Origin: Nitrosopumilus sp.
Lineage (GTDB): Archaea; Thermoproteota; Nitrososphaeria; Nitrososphaerales; Nitrosopumilaceae
NCBI GenBank assembly: GCA_029862745.1
Contig: JAOTWS010000003.1
Coordinates: 186,001-250,000 of the forward strand
DNA length: 64,000 nt
Direction: 5' to 3'
Positions 27,708 through 36,898 of the stretch are shown here, piece by piece; positions within the stretch are counted from its first letter, which is position 1, and every line of letters starts with the position of its first letter. The notes under the pieces are model-generated. The model saw only the letters and a list, made by a program, of their open reading frames with translations, made no database searches and was not told where the DNA came from. Made by a program: the position numbers and the translations under genes.

Positions 27708-27794
27708 ATGAAGAAATTCAAACATACTAATGAAGAATTAGAATTAGCTAAATTACAAACTGAGAAAGAAAAGAAGAGAAAAGGATCCGAATAG
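27708..27794 (+). CDS. 28-aa charged peptide
   Basis: Small open frame encoding a highly charged helical peptide (MKKFKHTNEELELAKLQ..., 28 aa, ending KRKGSE). A TATA-like TTTATATC at 27678-27685 sits about 26 nt before the ATG, matching a leaderless promoter. That spacing is the main support. No family recognised. Confidence 0.4.
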   Translation: MKKFKHTNEELELAKLQTEKEKKRKGSE

Positions 27795-27990
27795 TAGAAT
27801 TTTCTCCTTGTCTTTTTCAGACAGGGTTTTTTAAAATTTAATTAAATGATTATATTTTTAACTTAATTTGTAGTGAATTTTTTGTCTTTAAGAAATTAGA
27901 TTAAGACTGGATAAAATTTTACAAATCGGTTTTATGCATATTAAGAAGATGCATTTTTTAGGCAACAAGATTTTGCAATAACGCACTAAA

Positions 27991-29043
27991 CTAGGGATTA
28001 ATTACAGCACGTCCAATTATTTTTCGTGCCTTAAGATCCTCCAAGGCAGTATTTGCCTCATCAAGAGTATATCTTTTTGAAATTACAGGGTTTATGATTC
28101 CTTTTCTTGCAAGATCAAGCAGTTCTACCATATCACGATAATTCCCAGTATATGCACCTTGAATCATGATAGATTTTAGAGGAATTGTTACAAGAGATAA
28201 TTCGAATGATCCCCCAAACAAACCAACAAGAATAAGATTACCTCGCTTTCTAAGAATTGCAAAGTCGAGTTTTGCAGTTGGTGGTGCATTTACAAAATCT
28301 ACAACACTATCTGCACCTTTATTATCACAGATAGATAGAATTTTTTTAGCCGTCTCAGAATCTTTGGAGTTAACTGTAAAATCAGCTCCCATTTTTTTAG
28401 CTGTTTCCAATTTCTCATCATCCAAATCAACACAAATAATTTTGGCTTTGGTGATAGCCTTTGCAATTTGTACACCCATTAATCCCAGTCCACCAGCACC
28501 AACAATTACAAGAAATTTTGGAGAGTTTTGATTTGATTTTTTAATTGCAGTGTATGCAGTTAGTCCAGAACATGCAAGCGAAGTTGCAGCATCTGGATTA
28601 ACACCATCAAGATTTGCTAAATATTTAGAATTAGGAATCATAGCATAATCAGAATATCCGCCATCTTGAAAAACACCTAAAGATTTGGGGGAATCACATA
28701 GATTTTCATTCTCTACTTTACACGCAGGACATTCTCCACAACCAATCCAAGGAAATACCAAAACTTCATCTCCTTTTGAAATTCCAGATACATCATTACC
28801 AAAATCTTCAACAACACCAACAATCTCATGTCCAGGAGTTACAGGATATTTTACACCTCTATCAGTCACTTTCATAAATTGACCATCTCCAAGATCATAA
28901 CCACCTTCCCAAAGATGTAGATCACTATGACAAACTCCCACAGATTTTACTTTGACTAAAACCTGATCACCATGAGGCTTTGGAGTCTCTATTGAAGATA
29001 CAGCAAGAGGTTCGTTTGGGCCTGTAATCCTAGCAGATTTCAT
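27991..29043 (-). CDS. Zinc-dependent alcohol dehydrogenase (MDR family)
   Basis: A 350-aa medium-chain dehydrogenase/reductase. The catalytic-zinc segment is VGVCHSDLHLWEGG with GHEIVGVVEDFG. The structural-zinc lobe GCGECPACKVENENLC keeps four cysteines. The NAD(P)-binding motif is VGAGGLGLMGVQIAK followed by an acidic VDLDDEK, which suggests NAD. Substrate is unknown; archaeal homologues oxidise primary or secondary alcohols or reduce aldehydes and semialdehydes. A monocistronic gene with ATG 29043, divergent to scpA. Confidence 0.93.
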   Translation of the reverse strand: MKSARITGPNEPLAVSSIETPKPHGDQVLVKVKSVGVCHSDLHLWEGGYDLGDGQFMKVTDRGVKYPVTPGHEIVGVVEDFGNDVSGISKGDEVLVFPWIGCGECPACKVENENLCDSPKSLGVFQDGGYSDYAMIPNSKYLANLDGVNPDAATSLACSGLTAYTAIKKSNQNSPKFLVIVGAGGLGLMGVQIAKAITKAKIICVDLDDEKLETAKKMGADFTVNSKDSETAKKILSICDNKGADSVVDFVNAPPTAKLDFAILRKRGNLILVGLFGGSFELSLVTIPLKSIMIQGAYTGNYRDMVELLDLARKGIINPVISKRYTLDEANTALEDLKARKIIGRAVINP

Positions 29044-29137
29044 AAATTAATTTTTCATATTGATAATATAAGAGTTGACTGGAAATGAGAAAAAAATAGA
29101 GCCCTTAGATATTATTGAATAAACATAGAGTAGAAAT

Positions 29138-29815
29138 GTGAGTGAAGTACCAAATCCTACTAGTATTTCTCAAGAGCCAATAAACATTCTATTCAGTCCA
29201 TTATCTAATGCAAAAAAAGATGTTTGGGATATTGATCTAATCAAGATTTTGAATTTATTAATGAAAATTCTTGAAAAGACAGATAGGAAAGATCTCAAAG
29301 TTGCAGGAATGGCAGCATTGTCATCGTCCTTGATTTATAGGATGAAAGTTGAAAGTATTTTTGCATTACAAAAAGCGGCAATGGAGAAAAAACCAATGCG
29401 TCAAAGAACAGACGTAGATATAGAACTAATAGATATTCCATACAGGCATGAATCAACATATCCAGTATCATTAGATGATTTGTTAGGATTGCTTCAAAAT
29501 CTTATTGGCACAATTGCAAATCCTCAATCAAGAAGAAACAAAGGAATAGGAATTGAGCCAATTGAAGCACCAGATTTCCAAGATTATTTCATATCACTTG
29601 AAAGTATAATTGGGAAGTACGAGGATTTGATAATGAAGAAAATATCATTAACAGGGTTTGGAGTACTTCAAGAAATCATTGCTGAATTAGATCAGGTAGA
29701 TTCTATCAGATGCTTCTTTGCAGCATTGTTTTTAGCAAGAGATCAGAAAGTAGACTTGGAGCAAAGTGATGAAGATATTAGGATTATCTTAGTAAAAGAA
29801 GAGTTAACAAACTGA
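29138..29815 (+). CDS. scpA: Segregation and condensation protein A (kleisin), ScpA
   Basis: A 225-aa kleisin that bridges SMC heads and binds ScpB in chromosome organisation. Features are the N-terminal PINILFSPLSNAKKDVWDIDLIKILNLL (family L-x-x-D-x-I-x-I-L-x-L) and the C-terminal winged helix around LTGFGVLQEIIAELDQVDSIRCFFAALFLARDQKV (conserved F-x-A-x-L-x-L-x(4)-V). Starts at GTG 29138. scpB follows 50 nt downstream. The smc gene is not in the window. Confidence 0.88.
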   Translation: MSEVPNPTSISQEPINILFSPLSNAKKDVWDIDLIKILNLLMKILEKTDRKDLKVAGMAALSSSLIYRMKVESIFALQKAAMEKKPMRQRTDVDIELIDIPYRHESTYPVSLDDLLGLLQNLIGTIANPQSRRNKGIGIEPIEAPDFQDYFISLESIIGKYEDLIMKKISLTGFGVLQEIIAELDQVDSIRCFFAALFLARDQKVDLEQSDEDIRIILVKEELTN

Positions 29816-29864
29816 TCAAAAATGAAGGAATAGTTTAACTAGAATTTAGAGGAGACATAAATAG

Positions 29865-30434
29865 TTGACAAAAATTGAAAATACCGATGAGGCAACAGCA
29901 AGAATCGAGGCTGCACTATATTCAGCAGGCAGACCTCTTAAAATTGAAGATATAATCAGAGCATCAGGTACAGAATCAAGAACAAAAACCATTGGATTGC
30001 TAGAGAACATTATGAAAAAAACAAAATCAGCATTTAAAGCACTAGAAATTGTTATTCTTCCAGATGGATCGTATGTAATGCAACTAAAACCAGAGTACAG
30101 TGCAACAATTAAGAAGTATGCTTCAAAACCTGTTCTTCCAAATGCTACACTTAAGACGCTATCATATATTGCATATATGCAACCTATATCATCAAAACAG
30201 CTTGTAGAAACAAGAGGGTCTGGAGTATATTCGCATCTAAAAGAATTACGACAGTTAGATTACATCAGTCATCAAAATGTAGGAAGATTAAAAATTTACA
30301 TGACAACTGAAAAATTCCAAAAGTATTTTGGAATTCAAGGAGATGTAGAAGATCTTAAACAAAGATTATTCTCCAAGGTGAGAAAGACTGCAAATAGACA
30401 AACTAGCCAAGAAATGGTCACAAAACTAAACTGA
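29865..30434 (+). CDS. scpB: Segregation and condensation protein B, ScpB
   Basis: A 189-aa ScpB with two winged-helix domains. The first is ATARIEAALYSAGRPLKIEDI (about 8-28), and the second contains LPNATLKTLSYIAYMQPISSKQLVETRGSG with YSHLKELRQLDYI, the usual ScpB C-terminal pattern. It binds ScpA and modulates the SMC ring. Starts at TTG 29865, preceded by a strong AGAGGAGA Shine-Dalgarno-like run, which agrees with being the second gene of a scpA-scpB operon. Confidence 0.9.
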   Translation: MTKIENTDEATARIEAALYSAGRPLKIEDIIRASGTESRTKTIGLLENIMKKTKSAFKALEIVILPDGSYVMQLKPEYSATIKKYASKPVLPNATLKTLSYIAYMQPISSKQLVETRGSGVYSHLKELRQLDYISHQNVGRLKIYMTTEKFQKYFGIQGDVEDLKQRLFSKVRKTANRQTSQEMVTKLN

Positions 30435-30500
30435 GTTTTTTTTTAATTTATGGCTAAATTTTGCGTTTTGTATAAATTAGAGTAAGTAAGACACGAATCT

Positions 30501-30884
30501 GTGAGAAAATCAGTAGAGAATTTAGCAACTAGTAAGATTACAGGCGGCAGAAGGCATCCGCTTAGAATTAGAAGAAAATATGAAATTGATAGATACCCAA
30601 ATGAGCCTGTTAATGGCGCCCAAATAACAGTAACAAGACGGGTTCGTGGGAATAATAAAAAAACAGCTTTGAAAACAATTGATTTTGTCAATTTAGCAAC
30701 AGGTAGAGACAAGGTAAAAAAATCAAAAATCATCAAAGTATTAGAAAATGCAACAAACAATGATTACAAAAGACGAGGCATCATTACAAAAGGGGCAATC
30801 TTAGAGACGCAAGAGGGAAAATGCAAAGTGGTTTCAAAGCCCGGACAAAACGGAATAGTTAACGCAATTTTACTAAAGGAATAA
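30501..30884 (+). CDS. rps8e: 30S ribosomal protein S8e
   Basis: A 127-aa archaeal/eukaryotic-type small-subunit ribosomal protein. Recognised by KITGGRRHPLRIRRKYEIDRYPNEP, the family's N-terminal signature, and by RRGIITKGAILETQEGKCKV with ILLKE at the end. Starts at GTG 30501. It leads the cluster S8e-SRP19-Gar1-TFB, with only 1 nt to the next gene. Confidence 0.95.
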   Translation: MRKSVENLATSKITGGRRHPLRIRRKYEIDRYPNEPVNGAQITVTRRVRGNNKKTALKTIDFVNLATGRDKVKKSKIIKVLENATNNDYKRRGIITKGAILETQEGKCKVVSKPGQNGIVNAILLKE

Positions 30885-30885
30885 A

Positions 30886-31185
30886 ATGAAAGATTACGAG
30901 CATGTCGTAATCTGGTTGGATTATTTCAACAAGAATTTAAAAAAATCAAAAGGCAGAAGACTAGGGTTAGAAAAATGTGTTTATGACCCCTCATTGAAAG
31001 AATTAATGGATGCCACAACATCAGGAGGATTTGAAATTACAGAATCAAACGACAAAGTAAGGTATCCAAAAAGACCATTTGTGAGGTCAGGATATGTTAT
31101 AATACCAAAAAATTCCCCCAAGACAAAAATTCTTAACAAAATTTCAGAAAAATTAGTTGCCAAGAGAACGAAACAATCAAAATAA
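30886..31185 (+). CDS. srp19: Signal recognition particle 19-kDa protein, SRP19
   Basis: A 99-aa RNA-binding protein that folds the SRP RNA S domain and helps SRP54 bind, for co-translational targeting to the membrane. The YEHVVIWLDYFNKNLKKSKGRRL start and FEITESNDKVRYPKRPFVRSGYV match SRP19 (K-x(4)-P-x-R-x(4)-G-x-V). It begins one base after the S8e stop. SRP RNA and SRP54 are not in the window. Confidence 0.93.
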   Translation: MKDYEHVVIWLDYFNKNLKKSKGRRLGLEKCVYDPSLKELMDATTSGGFEITESNDKVRYPKRPFVRSGYVIIPKNSPKTKILNKISEKLVAKRTKQSK

Positions 31186-31280
31186 AATGAAATCTAGCTC
31201 TTAGATAAAGTAAAGTTGACAGAAGTCTATGATAATAGTACCATAATTAAGAATGCTAATTGCAGGAGGTAGGCGAAATA

Positions 31281-31529
31281 ATGCACCTAGCCGCCAGTGG
31301 AAGGGTAATCATTCAACTATCAAAGGAACTAGTTGAAGGACAGATACTCTGTGACGAAAAGGGTACTAGAGTTGCAAAAGTAATGGAAATGATAGGTCCA
31401 GTAAAAAGACCATTTGCTTCAGCAATGCCATTAACAAATAGCATCAAAAAGTACATTGGCAAAAATGTTTTCGCATCAGAAGAATCTCCTGTAAATAAAC
31501 CAAAAAAATTTAGGAGAAAACAAAAATGA
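31281..31529 (+). CDS. gar1: H/ACA RNP component Gar1
   Basis: An 82-aa Gar1, the small beta-barrel subunit of H/ACA pseudouridylation particles that assists Cbf5 turnover. The core includes VEGQILCDEKGTRVAKVMEMIGPVKRPFAS (family G-x(7)-G-x-V-x-D-x-x-G-P-V-x-x-P) and a lysine-rich tail. I choose ATG 31281 because a GGAGGT ribosome-binding site lies 11 nt upstream; an in-frame TTG at 31260 would add seven poorly fitting residues. Its stop overlaps the TFB start (ATGA at 31526), so the two are coupled. Confidence 0.9.
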   Translation: MHLAASGRVIIQLSKELVEGQILCDEKGTRVAKVMEMIGPVKRPFASAMPLTNSIKKYIGKNVFASEESPVNKPKKFRRKQK

Positions 31530-32482
31530 ACATACTAGAAAAACAAAGCTGTCCTGAATGTCAATCTTCATTAGTAGATGACATGCAGAATGGTGAAATA
31601 ATCTGTTCTGGTTGCGGCGTAGTAGTCGATGATCAGATTTCAGATTTTGGTCCAGAAACAATAAGTTCAAGTTTTGAAGACAAGATGAAGCTTGCAAGAG
31701 CGACAGGCCAGACAACTTATTCTCAACATGACTTGGGAATAACAACTGAGATTTCAATCAGTACAAAGGATTTTAGTGGAAAAACATTAAATCACGATGT
31801 TGTAAATCAAATGCACAATCTCAGAAAATGGCAACAAAGAGTAAGAGTTTCATCACCAAGAGAAAGAAGGCTTGCAAATGTTTTAACAAAAATGGGTGAA
31901 ACATGTAATGGTCTTAATCTTTCAAAGAATGTGTTAGAGACAGCTTCTATGATATACAGAGGTTTGGATGGCCATATAGAAGTAAAAGGAAAATCAGTAG
32001 CCAGCATTACTGCGGCTACAATTTACATGGCATGCAAGCAATGTGAAGTAGTAAGATCTCTTGAAGAAATCATTCGCGGAATTTGTCCATCTAAAGATGT
32101 TAAATCAAAAACAAAACTTGCGGCAAGATACTATAGAACCATGGTAATGGAGATGGGTCATTTAACTGCTCCAGTAGTAACCATGGACAAATATATCTCA
32201 AAGATAGCAAACATGACACAAACCGAGGTAAGAGTTGAAAGACTTGCCTTGGAGATTGCAGAAAAAACTAAAGGTAGTAGTATTGCAGATGGAAAAGCTC
32301 CAAACGGAATTGCAGCAGCATACCTATATGTGGCATCTGCCTTGCTTGGACAAAACGTACTCCAAAGAGACGTTTCAAGTATTGCAGGAGTTACAGAAGT
32401 TACTATCAGAAACAGATGTAAAGAAATTCTAACATGCTACAAGCTCAAAATAACATTGAGACCGTCTCTGGCCAAATATTAA
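31526..32482 (+). CDS. tfb: Transcription initiation factor B (TFB)
   Basis: A 318-aa archaeal TFIIB homologue that joins TBP-DNA and recruits RNA polymerase. The N-terminal zinc ribbon has Cys9, Cys12, Cys27 and Cys30 (CPEC...CSGC). A B-reader/linker follows, then two cyclin repeats (about 115-205 and 215-310), including ASIYRGLDGHIEVKGKS and GKAPNGIAAAYLYVASALLG. The closing GVTEVTIRNRCKEI is the HTH that reads the BRE. Last gene of the S8e-SRP19-Gar1-TFB cluster. Confidence 0.96.
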   Translation: MNILEKQSCPECQSSLVDDMQNGEIICSGCGVVVDDQISDFGPETISSSFEDKMKLARATGQTTYSQHDLGITTEISISTKDFSGKTLNHDVVNQMHNLRKWQQRVRVSSPRERRLANVLTKMGETCNGLNLSKNVLETASMIYRGLDGHIEVKGKSVASITAATIYMACKQCEVVRSLEEIIRGICPSKDVKSKTKLAARYYRTMVMEMGHLTAPVVTMDKYISKIANMTQTEVRVERLALEIAEKTKGSSIADGKAPNGIAAAYLYVASALLGQNVLQRDVSSIAGVTEVTIRNRCKEILTCYKLKITLRPSLAKY

Positions 32483-32833
32483 CACCCACCCCTCTCTTTT
32501 CATTTTATTAAGAATGCACGTTAGGATTTATGCATTCATCACAAAAATCACATTAAAAATCAAAAATTCATTCAAACTTAACGCACTTTTTGGGCATATC
32601 CTAATTCTAAATCGTATTAGTTTAGAGTTAATGACAGAATAAAGTCTGCCAAATGTGGAACATTTCTTATCCAGAAAGATTTGGTGACAGATATTGATAT
32701 GTTAATGCACTTCAAATACCAGATCATCGAGATACTGTAAAAAAATGTAAACATCAATACTATCAGTAATTGGAATTATATCCAATAAGATATTCACAAT
32801 TCAAGATTCAGTTAAATCAAACACCGTCCTGCA

Positions 32834-32852
32834 TCTAATAATCATTATTAGA
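32834..32852. repeat. Perfect 19-nt inverted repeat
   Basis: TCTAATAATCATTATTAGA has perfect 9-base arms around one C. It lies about 32 nt past the stop of the minus-strand zinc-ribbon gene at 32884. It could serve as a terminator or operator; it lacks a following T-run. Confidence 0.35.
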
Positions 32853-32883
32853 ATCTGGAGAATTCAATTAAAAACAAATTAAA

Positions 32884-33060
32884 TCAAATACAACATATTG
32901 ACTGTTTGAACTTTTCTGTACTAATTTGATAGTTACAACTCTTACAAACTTGCCAACTTCTCTTTTTTAGAACATTTAAGGTTACATCATAAGATACACA
33001 ATACATTTTGCCATTACATTTTGGACATGGTATTGGTATGCCTATTTCCATACTAAGCAT
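32884..33060 (-). CDS. 58-aa zinc-ribbon protein
   Basis: A small gene found by reading the 1.2-kb gap after TFB. The 58-aa product has CPKC (Cys12, Cys15) and CKSC (Cys39, Cys42) about 24 residues apart, a one-zinc ribbon, with a closing ICCI. An in-frame ATG at 33051 could be the real start. It may be a nucleic-acid-binding accessory protein; no family is recognised. Confidence 0.6.
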   Translation of the reverse strand: MLSMEIGIPIPCPKCNGKMYCVSYDVTLNVLKKRSWQVCKSCNYQISTEKFKQSICCI

Positions 33061-33230
33061 AATACCAAAATGTCATAAAAGGAACAAGTAGAACTGATAA
33101 ATTGTTCATAAAAAATCTCATAGAGTAATCAAAATAGCCACTTACCAAACAAGGAGGAAAAATAGAAATATTGAAAGATAAATCTTGATCTGCTTCACAA
33201 AATTACAGATATAGTTTATTTAAGATAAAA

Positions 33231-33359
33231 CTATGCAATCAAGACAGTTCTGATCTTTTTGATTGGATGATGTGAAATGTCTCTATGGATGACAGATATT
33301 GGCTCCTGCTTGAATGTCATGTCACATCGATAACATTTCCAGACTGTTGTGGTTTGCAT
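33231..33359 (-). CDS. 42-aa C2H2-type mini zinc finger
   Basis: A small gene encoding MQTTTVWKCYRCDMTFKQE, then HRDISHH and a basic tail ending KKIRTVLIA. C-x2-C followed by H-x4-H or H-x5-H is a C2H2-like finger. The 40-aa product at 57520 shares the frame WKC(Y/F)RC(D/N)(M/L)TFK ... H(R/K)(D/E)IS.H...KI(R/K), so the two are paralogues. A CTTTTATT box lies about 26 nt before ATG 33359, fitting a leaderless promoter. It probably binds nucleic acid or protein. Confidence 0.68.
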   Translation of the reverse strand: MQTTTVWKCYRCDMTFKQEPISVIHRDISHHPIKKIRTVLIA

Positions 33360-33675
33360 ATCATGTTATTGTAAAGTAAGAATAAAAGGTTCAAGAATAA
33401 TTCGTTCATCCCTATCAATCACCAAGGATTCTAGAAATGATCTAAAAACAATCTAGGTTGCAATAACGTGAATTTGAGTTTGTATCACATCTAAATTTAG
33501 GAATAATCTTTTTTTGCTAAACTTATTTTTCATGCTATGCTTATGGGAAAAATTTGTTGAAAACATATGAAATTATGATTTTTTTGCAATTTAGTAGATA
33601 AAGGGCACTATTCGGTGTGATTAGGATTAGCTAAATTTCGTCGGTATTATATAGAGAAACAAAATAATTTGTAAT

Positions 33676-34446
33676 ATGGCAGTACTAGAAATCAAGGATC
33701 TTCATGTTACAAGAGAAGGTAAAGAGATTCTAAAAGGAGTTAATTTGAAAACAGGTCCAGGAGAAGTACATGCCATAATGGGTCCAAATGGTTCAGGAAA
33801 GAGCACATTAGCTTATACATTACTTGCGCATCCAAAATATGAAGTCACACAAGGTGACATATTATTGGATGGTGAAAGTATCTTAGACTTAACAGCAGAT
33901 GAAAGAGCAAAGAAAGGATTATTCTTAGGATTTCAATACCCAACTGAAGTTTCAGGCGTAGGCTTCTCTCACTTTCTAAGAACAGCATACAATTCATTAA
34001 GTAAAGCACTTCAAGGAGAAGACAGAGAAGTATTCATTACAGTCAGAGAGTTTCAAAAATATCTAAAAGAAAATCTCGAAAAAGTAGGATTAAAAGAAGA
34101 GTTCCTTTCAAGATACCTAAACGAAGGGTTCTCAGGCGGAGAGAAAAAACGTGCAGAAGTTTTACAAATGGCTGTCCTAAAACCAAAGATTTCAATTTTA
34201 GATGAACCAGATTCAGGATTAGATATTGATGCTGTACAATCAGTAGCTAAAGCAATTAGTAAAGTGTCAAGCAAGGATGCAACAGTTATCGTAATTACTC
34301 ACTATGCTAGAATTTTAAAATTCTTAGATAAATTAGATTACGTACATGTGTTTGCCAGAGGAAGAGTGTTGAAAACAGGTGATGCTTCACTTGCAGATAA
34401 ATTAGAAGCTGAAGGATACGATTGGGTATTAGAACAGACAGCATAA
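33676..34446 (+). CDS. sufC: Fe-S cluster assembly ATPase SufC
   Basis: ABC-type ATPase of the SUF system; works with SufB and SufD to build Fe-S clusters. The 256-aa protein has Walker A GPNGSGKST (Lys42), the Q-loop LGFQYP typical of SufC, signature FSGGEKKRAE, and Walker B ISILDEPDSGLDID. A strong TATA box (TATTATATA, 33645-33653) lies about 27 nt before the ATG. sufB and sufD do not follow in this window, unlike many genomes. Confidence 0.96.
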   Translation: MAVLEIKDLHVTREGKEILKGVNLKTGPGEVHAIMGPNGSGKSTLAYTLLAHPKYEVTQGDILLDGESILDLTADERAKKGLFLGFQYPTEVSGVGFSHFLRTAYNSLSKALQGEDREVFITVREFQKYLKENLEKVGLKEEFLSRYLNEGFSGGEKKRAEVLQMAVLKPKISILDEPDSGLDIDAVQSVAKAISKVSSKDATVIVITHYARILKFLDKLDYVHVFARGRVLKTGDASLADKLEAEGYDWVLEQTA

Positions 34447-34520
34447 TCAAATTTAACCGAAATGATTTTTTAGAATAAAAATTCGCAAATAGTTATATCA
34501 ATTATCCAAAGAATTTTTAG

Positions 34521-34688
34521 AAACAAAAGAAAATTGAAAAAAACATTAGTATAAAATTAAAACTACTCAAAGACAAAGTAAATAAAGAAATTATTAGTAA
34601 AATTACAAATCATTTAGGAGTGTCATCATCACAAGATCAAATAAAATTAGTCTATAAATCACAAAAGAGGACAATAGAGATTTGGTAA
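34521..34688 (+). other. Open frame without a standard start codon
   Basis: A 55-codon open frame with coding-like content (ISIKLKLLKDKVNKEII, then ITNHLGVSSSQDQIKLVY) that ends at 34688 and has no in-frame ATG, GTG or TTG near its 5' end. A TATATC box at about 34490-34498 would start a transcript close to 34520. An ATT codon at 34533 is the only plausible rare start. It could be a gene using ATT or a remnant. Confidence 0.35.
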
Positions 34689-34737
34689 TAGAGAATCAAG
34701 TTTTTTATTTAAATAGGGTTTCAAAATGGAATAGAGT

Positions 34738-35412
34738 ATGTCAGACGATAACAATCAATATTATTTCAATTTCTCATTTTTCAAAGTAGATCCTAAATGG
34801 AGATGGATGGCAGATCTTGCAAAAGAAGAATCCGCAAAAGAAGTCGAAAATGTAATAAGGAATTCAGGAATAATGTTTAGATCATACTCAAATTTAGGGT
34901 TAAGAGATGACGCAGATTTTTTGTTTTGGTTTGTATCAAAATCAGTTGAAGAAATCCAAATTGTGATTGAAAAGATATACAAAACAGTGTTTGGGAAATA
35001 CATAGTTCCATCTAGAACATATTTGTCATGTACACGACCATCAGTGTACATACAAGAACAAAAAGCTCAGGGATTTATTACAGGAAATGAATCAAAGAAA
35101 CATGTCATCGTATATCCATTTACAAAGACAAGAGAATGGTATCTTCTACCAAAAGAAAAACGTCAAGAAATAATGGATGAACATATTGAAGTAAGTAGAA
35201 AATATCCACAAATAATACTCAACACAACATACTCATTTGGCATACATGATGAGGATTTCATGCTAGCATTTGAAGTAGACAACATCAGAGATTTCCAAGA
35301 TCTCATCATGGATTTAAGAGAAACTCAAGTATCATCATATGTCAAAAATGACATCCCAATGATCGTATGTGTAAGAAAAGATATCGTACCGCTTATTTCC
35401 AGTTTAGGATAA
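34738..35412 (+). CDS. Chlorite dismutase-family heme protein
   Basis: A 224-aa Cld/HemQ-family protein. Family marks are FKVDPKWRWM near the start, YSNLGLRDDADFLFW, YLSCTRPSVY, and VIVYPFTKTREWYLLPKEKRQ followed by MDEHIEVSRKYP. LNTTYSFGIHDEDFMLAFE also fits. Bacterial HemQ decarboxylates coproheme; archaeal members are less understood and may bind or handle heme. A TATA box (TTTAAATA, 34708-34715) is 26 nt upstream of the ATG. Tetrapyrrole genes start 2 kb downstream. Confidence 0.9.
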   Translation: MSDDNNQYYFNFSFFKVDPKWRWMADLAKEESAKEVENVIRNSGIMFRSYSNLGLRDDADFLFWFVSKSVEEIQIVIEKIYKTVFGKYIVPSRTYLSCTRPSVYIQEQKAQGFITGNESKKHVIVYPFTKTREWYLLPKEKRQEIMDEHIEVSRKYPQIILNTTYSFGIHDEDFMLAFEVDNIRDFQDLIMDLRETQVSSYVKNDIPMIVCVRKDIVPLISSLG

Positions 35413-35553
35413 ACCAATAAACAAATACGAATTTTCACCTTAATTAAAATATCATAAGGATACATCTTGGATAGACATAAATGTTTAAATTTTAACTAAA
35501 AAAACAGTTTTGAAATATATAGAGACAAACTCAAAACAGTCGGAGAGTAAAAA

Positions 35554-36552
35554 TTGAGATACAATAAACTAGGTAAAACAGACATCAAAGTATCAGAATT
35601 GGGATTTGGTGCGTGGTCGATTGCACTTGATTGGTGGGGTAAAAAAATTGAAGAAGAAGAAGCAAAAAGGATGCTCAAAAAAGCATATGATTTGGGAATC
35701 AACTTTTTTGAAACAGGTGATATGTATGGGAAAGGAAAAAGTGAGAAGCTAATTGGAGAAGTTTTCAAAGATATGCGAAACGAAATTGTCATATCCACAA
35801 AATATGGATATGATTTTTCAGAAGTTGAACAAATTGGACATAGTGAACTTCCACAGAAGTTTGATGAAGCATTTACAAAAAAAGCACTAAAAAATAGTTT
35901 AGAGAGATTACAAACAGACCATCTTGATATGTATGGATTACACAATCCAAAATTGAGACACATAAGAGACAATTCCATTTTTGACGTGCTTGATAGGTTT
36001 ATTGCAGATGAATCAATCAAAACATACCAAGTTGCATTAGGCCCTGCAATTGGATGGACACAAGAAGGTCTTGAAGCAATGGACAGACCGAATGTCAGTG
36101 CAGTTCAAACAGTATATAACATCATAGAGCAAACCCCAGGAAATGAATTAATGCGAAAAGCTGAAGAAAAGAATGTCGGAATCCTAGTCAGAGTTCCAGA
36201 GGCATCAGGGATTCTAACTGGAAAAGTTAATGCAGATACTAAGATAGATGAAAAAGATCATAGATCAGTAAGAAAAGGTGAATGGATTAAAGAATCATTG
36301 GAAAAAGTGGAACAACTCAAACCAGTTGCACAGAGAAATGGATTAACAATTACAGAGTTAGCAATGAAGTTTATCATGTCAAAGAAAGGATTTGCATCAG
36401 TATTTCCTACAGTAATAAGTGAAGAAGAGATAACAAATTACGTAGAGATGACCAAGGGCAATTACATTCCAGCATCAGACATGAAAGATATTGAAGAGCT
36501 GTACAATACATGGCCTTCCTATGAATTAAAGGCAACACCTCAAGCAAATTAA
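35554..36552 (+). CDS. Aldo/keto reductase
   Basis: A 332-aa (beta/alpha)8 NADPH-dependent oxidoreductase of the YdjG/Tas-like AKR group. It opens RYNKLGKTDIKVSELGFGAWSI. The catalytic tetrad is visible: Asp and Tyr in FFETGDMYGKGKSE, Lys in STKYGYD, and His in YGLHNP. Substrate unknown, probably an aldehyde or ketone. Starts at TTG 35554, preceded by a CGGAGAG run. The next gene starts 7 nt after its stop. Confidence 0.93.
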   Translation: MRYNKLGKTDIKVSELGFGAWSIALDWWGKKIEEEEAKRMLKKAYDLGINFFETGDMYGKGKSEKLIGEVFKDMRNEIVISTKYGYDFSEVEQIGHSELPQKFDEAFTKKALKNSLERLQTDHLDMYGLHNPKLRHIRDNSIFDVLDRFIADESIKTYQVALGPAIGWTQEGLEAMDRPNVSAVQTVYNIIEQTPGNELMRKAEEKNVGILVRVPEASGILTGKVNADTKIDEKDHRSVRKGEWIKESLEKVEQLKPVAQRNGLTITELAMKFIMSKKGFASVFPTVISEEEITNYVEMTKGNYIPASDMKDIEELYNTWPSYELKATPQAN

Positions 36553-36559
36553 TTTGTAA

Positions 36560-36898
36560 ATGGACAGCCCAATAGATTTTAAAAAAACATTAGAAGTAAT
36601 TGAAGGAATGAAAATTGCCAAAATAGGCAATTACAAAAAATGGAAACAAATTATCAAAAAAATAAAAAATGAGCAGCCATTAAATTCTGGAGAATCTGAA
36701 TATTATACGAATTTAACACGAATTTACAAAGATTCAAGCATAACTAGCAGAAGTAAAATATACCACACAAAATTGTCAAAACAAGATAAGAAACCGCCAT
36801 GTAATGCTTGTGGGAGAGATTCCCTATACTATTGCAACATGAATGATCAATATTTTTGCACGGTACACATAGTAGGTCACGATGAAAATGAATTCTAA
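36560..36898 (+). CDS. Unknown protein with C-terminal zinc-binding motif
   Basis: A 112-aa basic protein. The N-terminal 75 residues are helical and lysine-rich. The C-terminus has CNACG, YYCN, FC and VH--GH (Cys-x2-Cys...Cys...Cys-x2-His), a likely zinc site similar to small B-box or LIM-like knuckles. No family recognised. It follows the aldo/keto reductase by 7 nt and its end overlaps the converging siroheme decarboxylase gene by 4 nt. Confidence 0.75.
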   Translation: MDSPIDFKKTLEVIEGMKIAKIGNYKKWKQIIKKIKNEQPLNSGESEYYTNLTRIYKDSSITSRSKIYHTKLSKQDKKPPCNACGRDSLYYCNMNDQYFCTVHIVGHDENEF

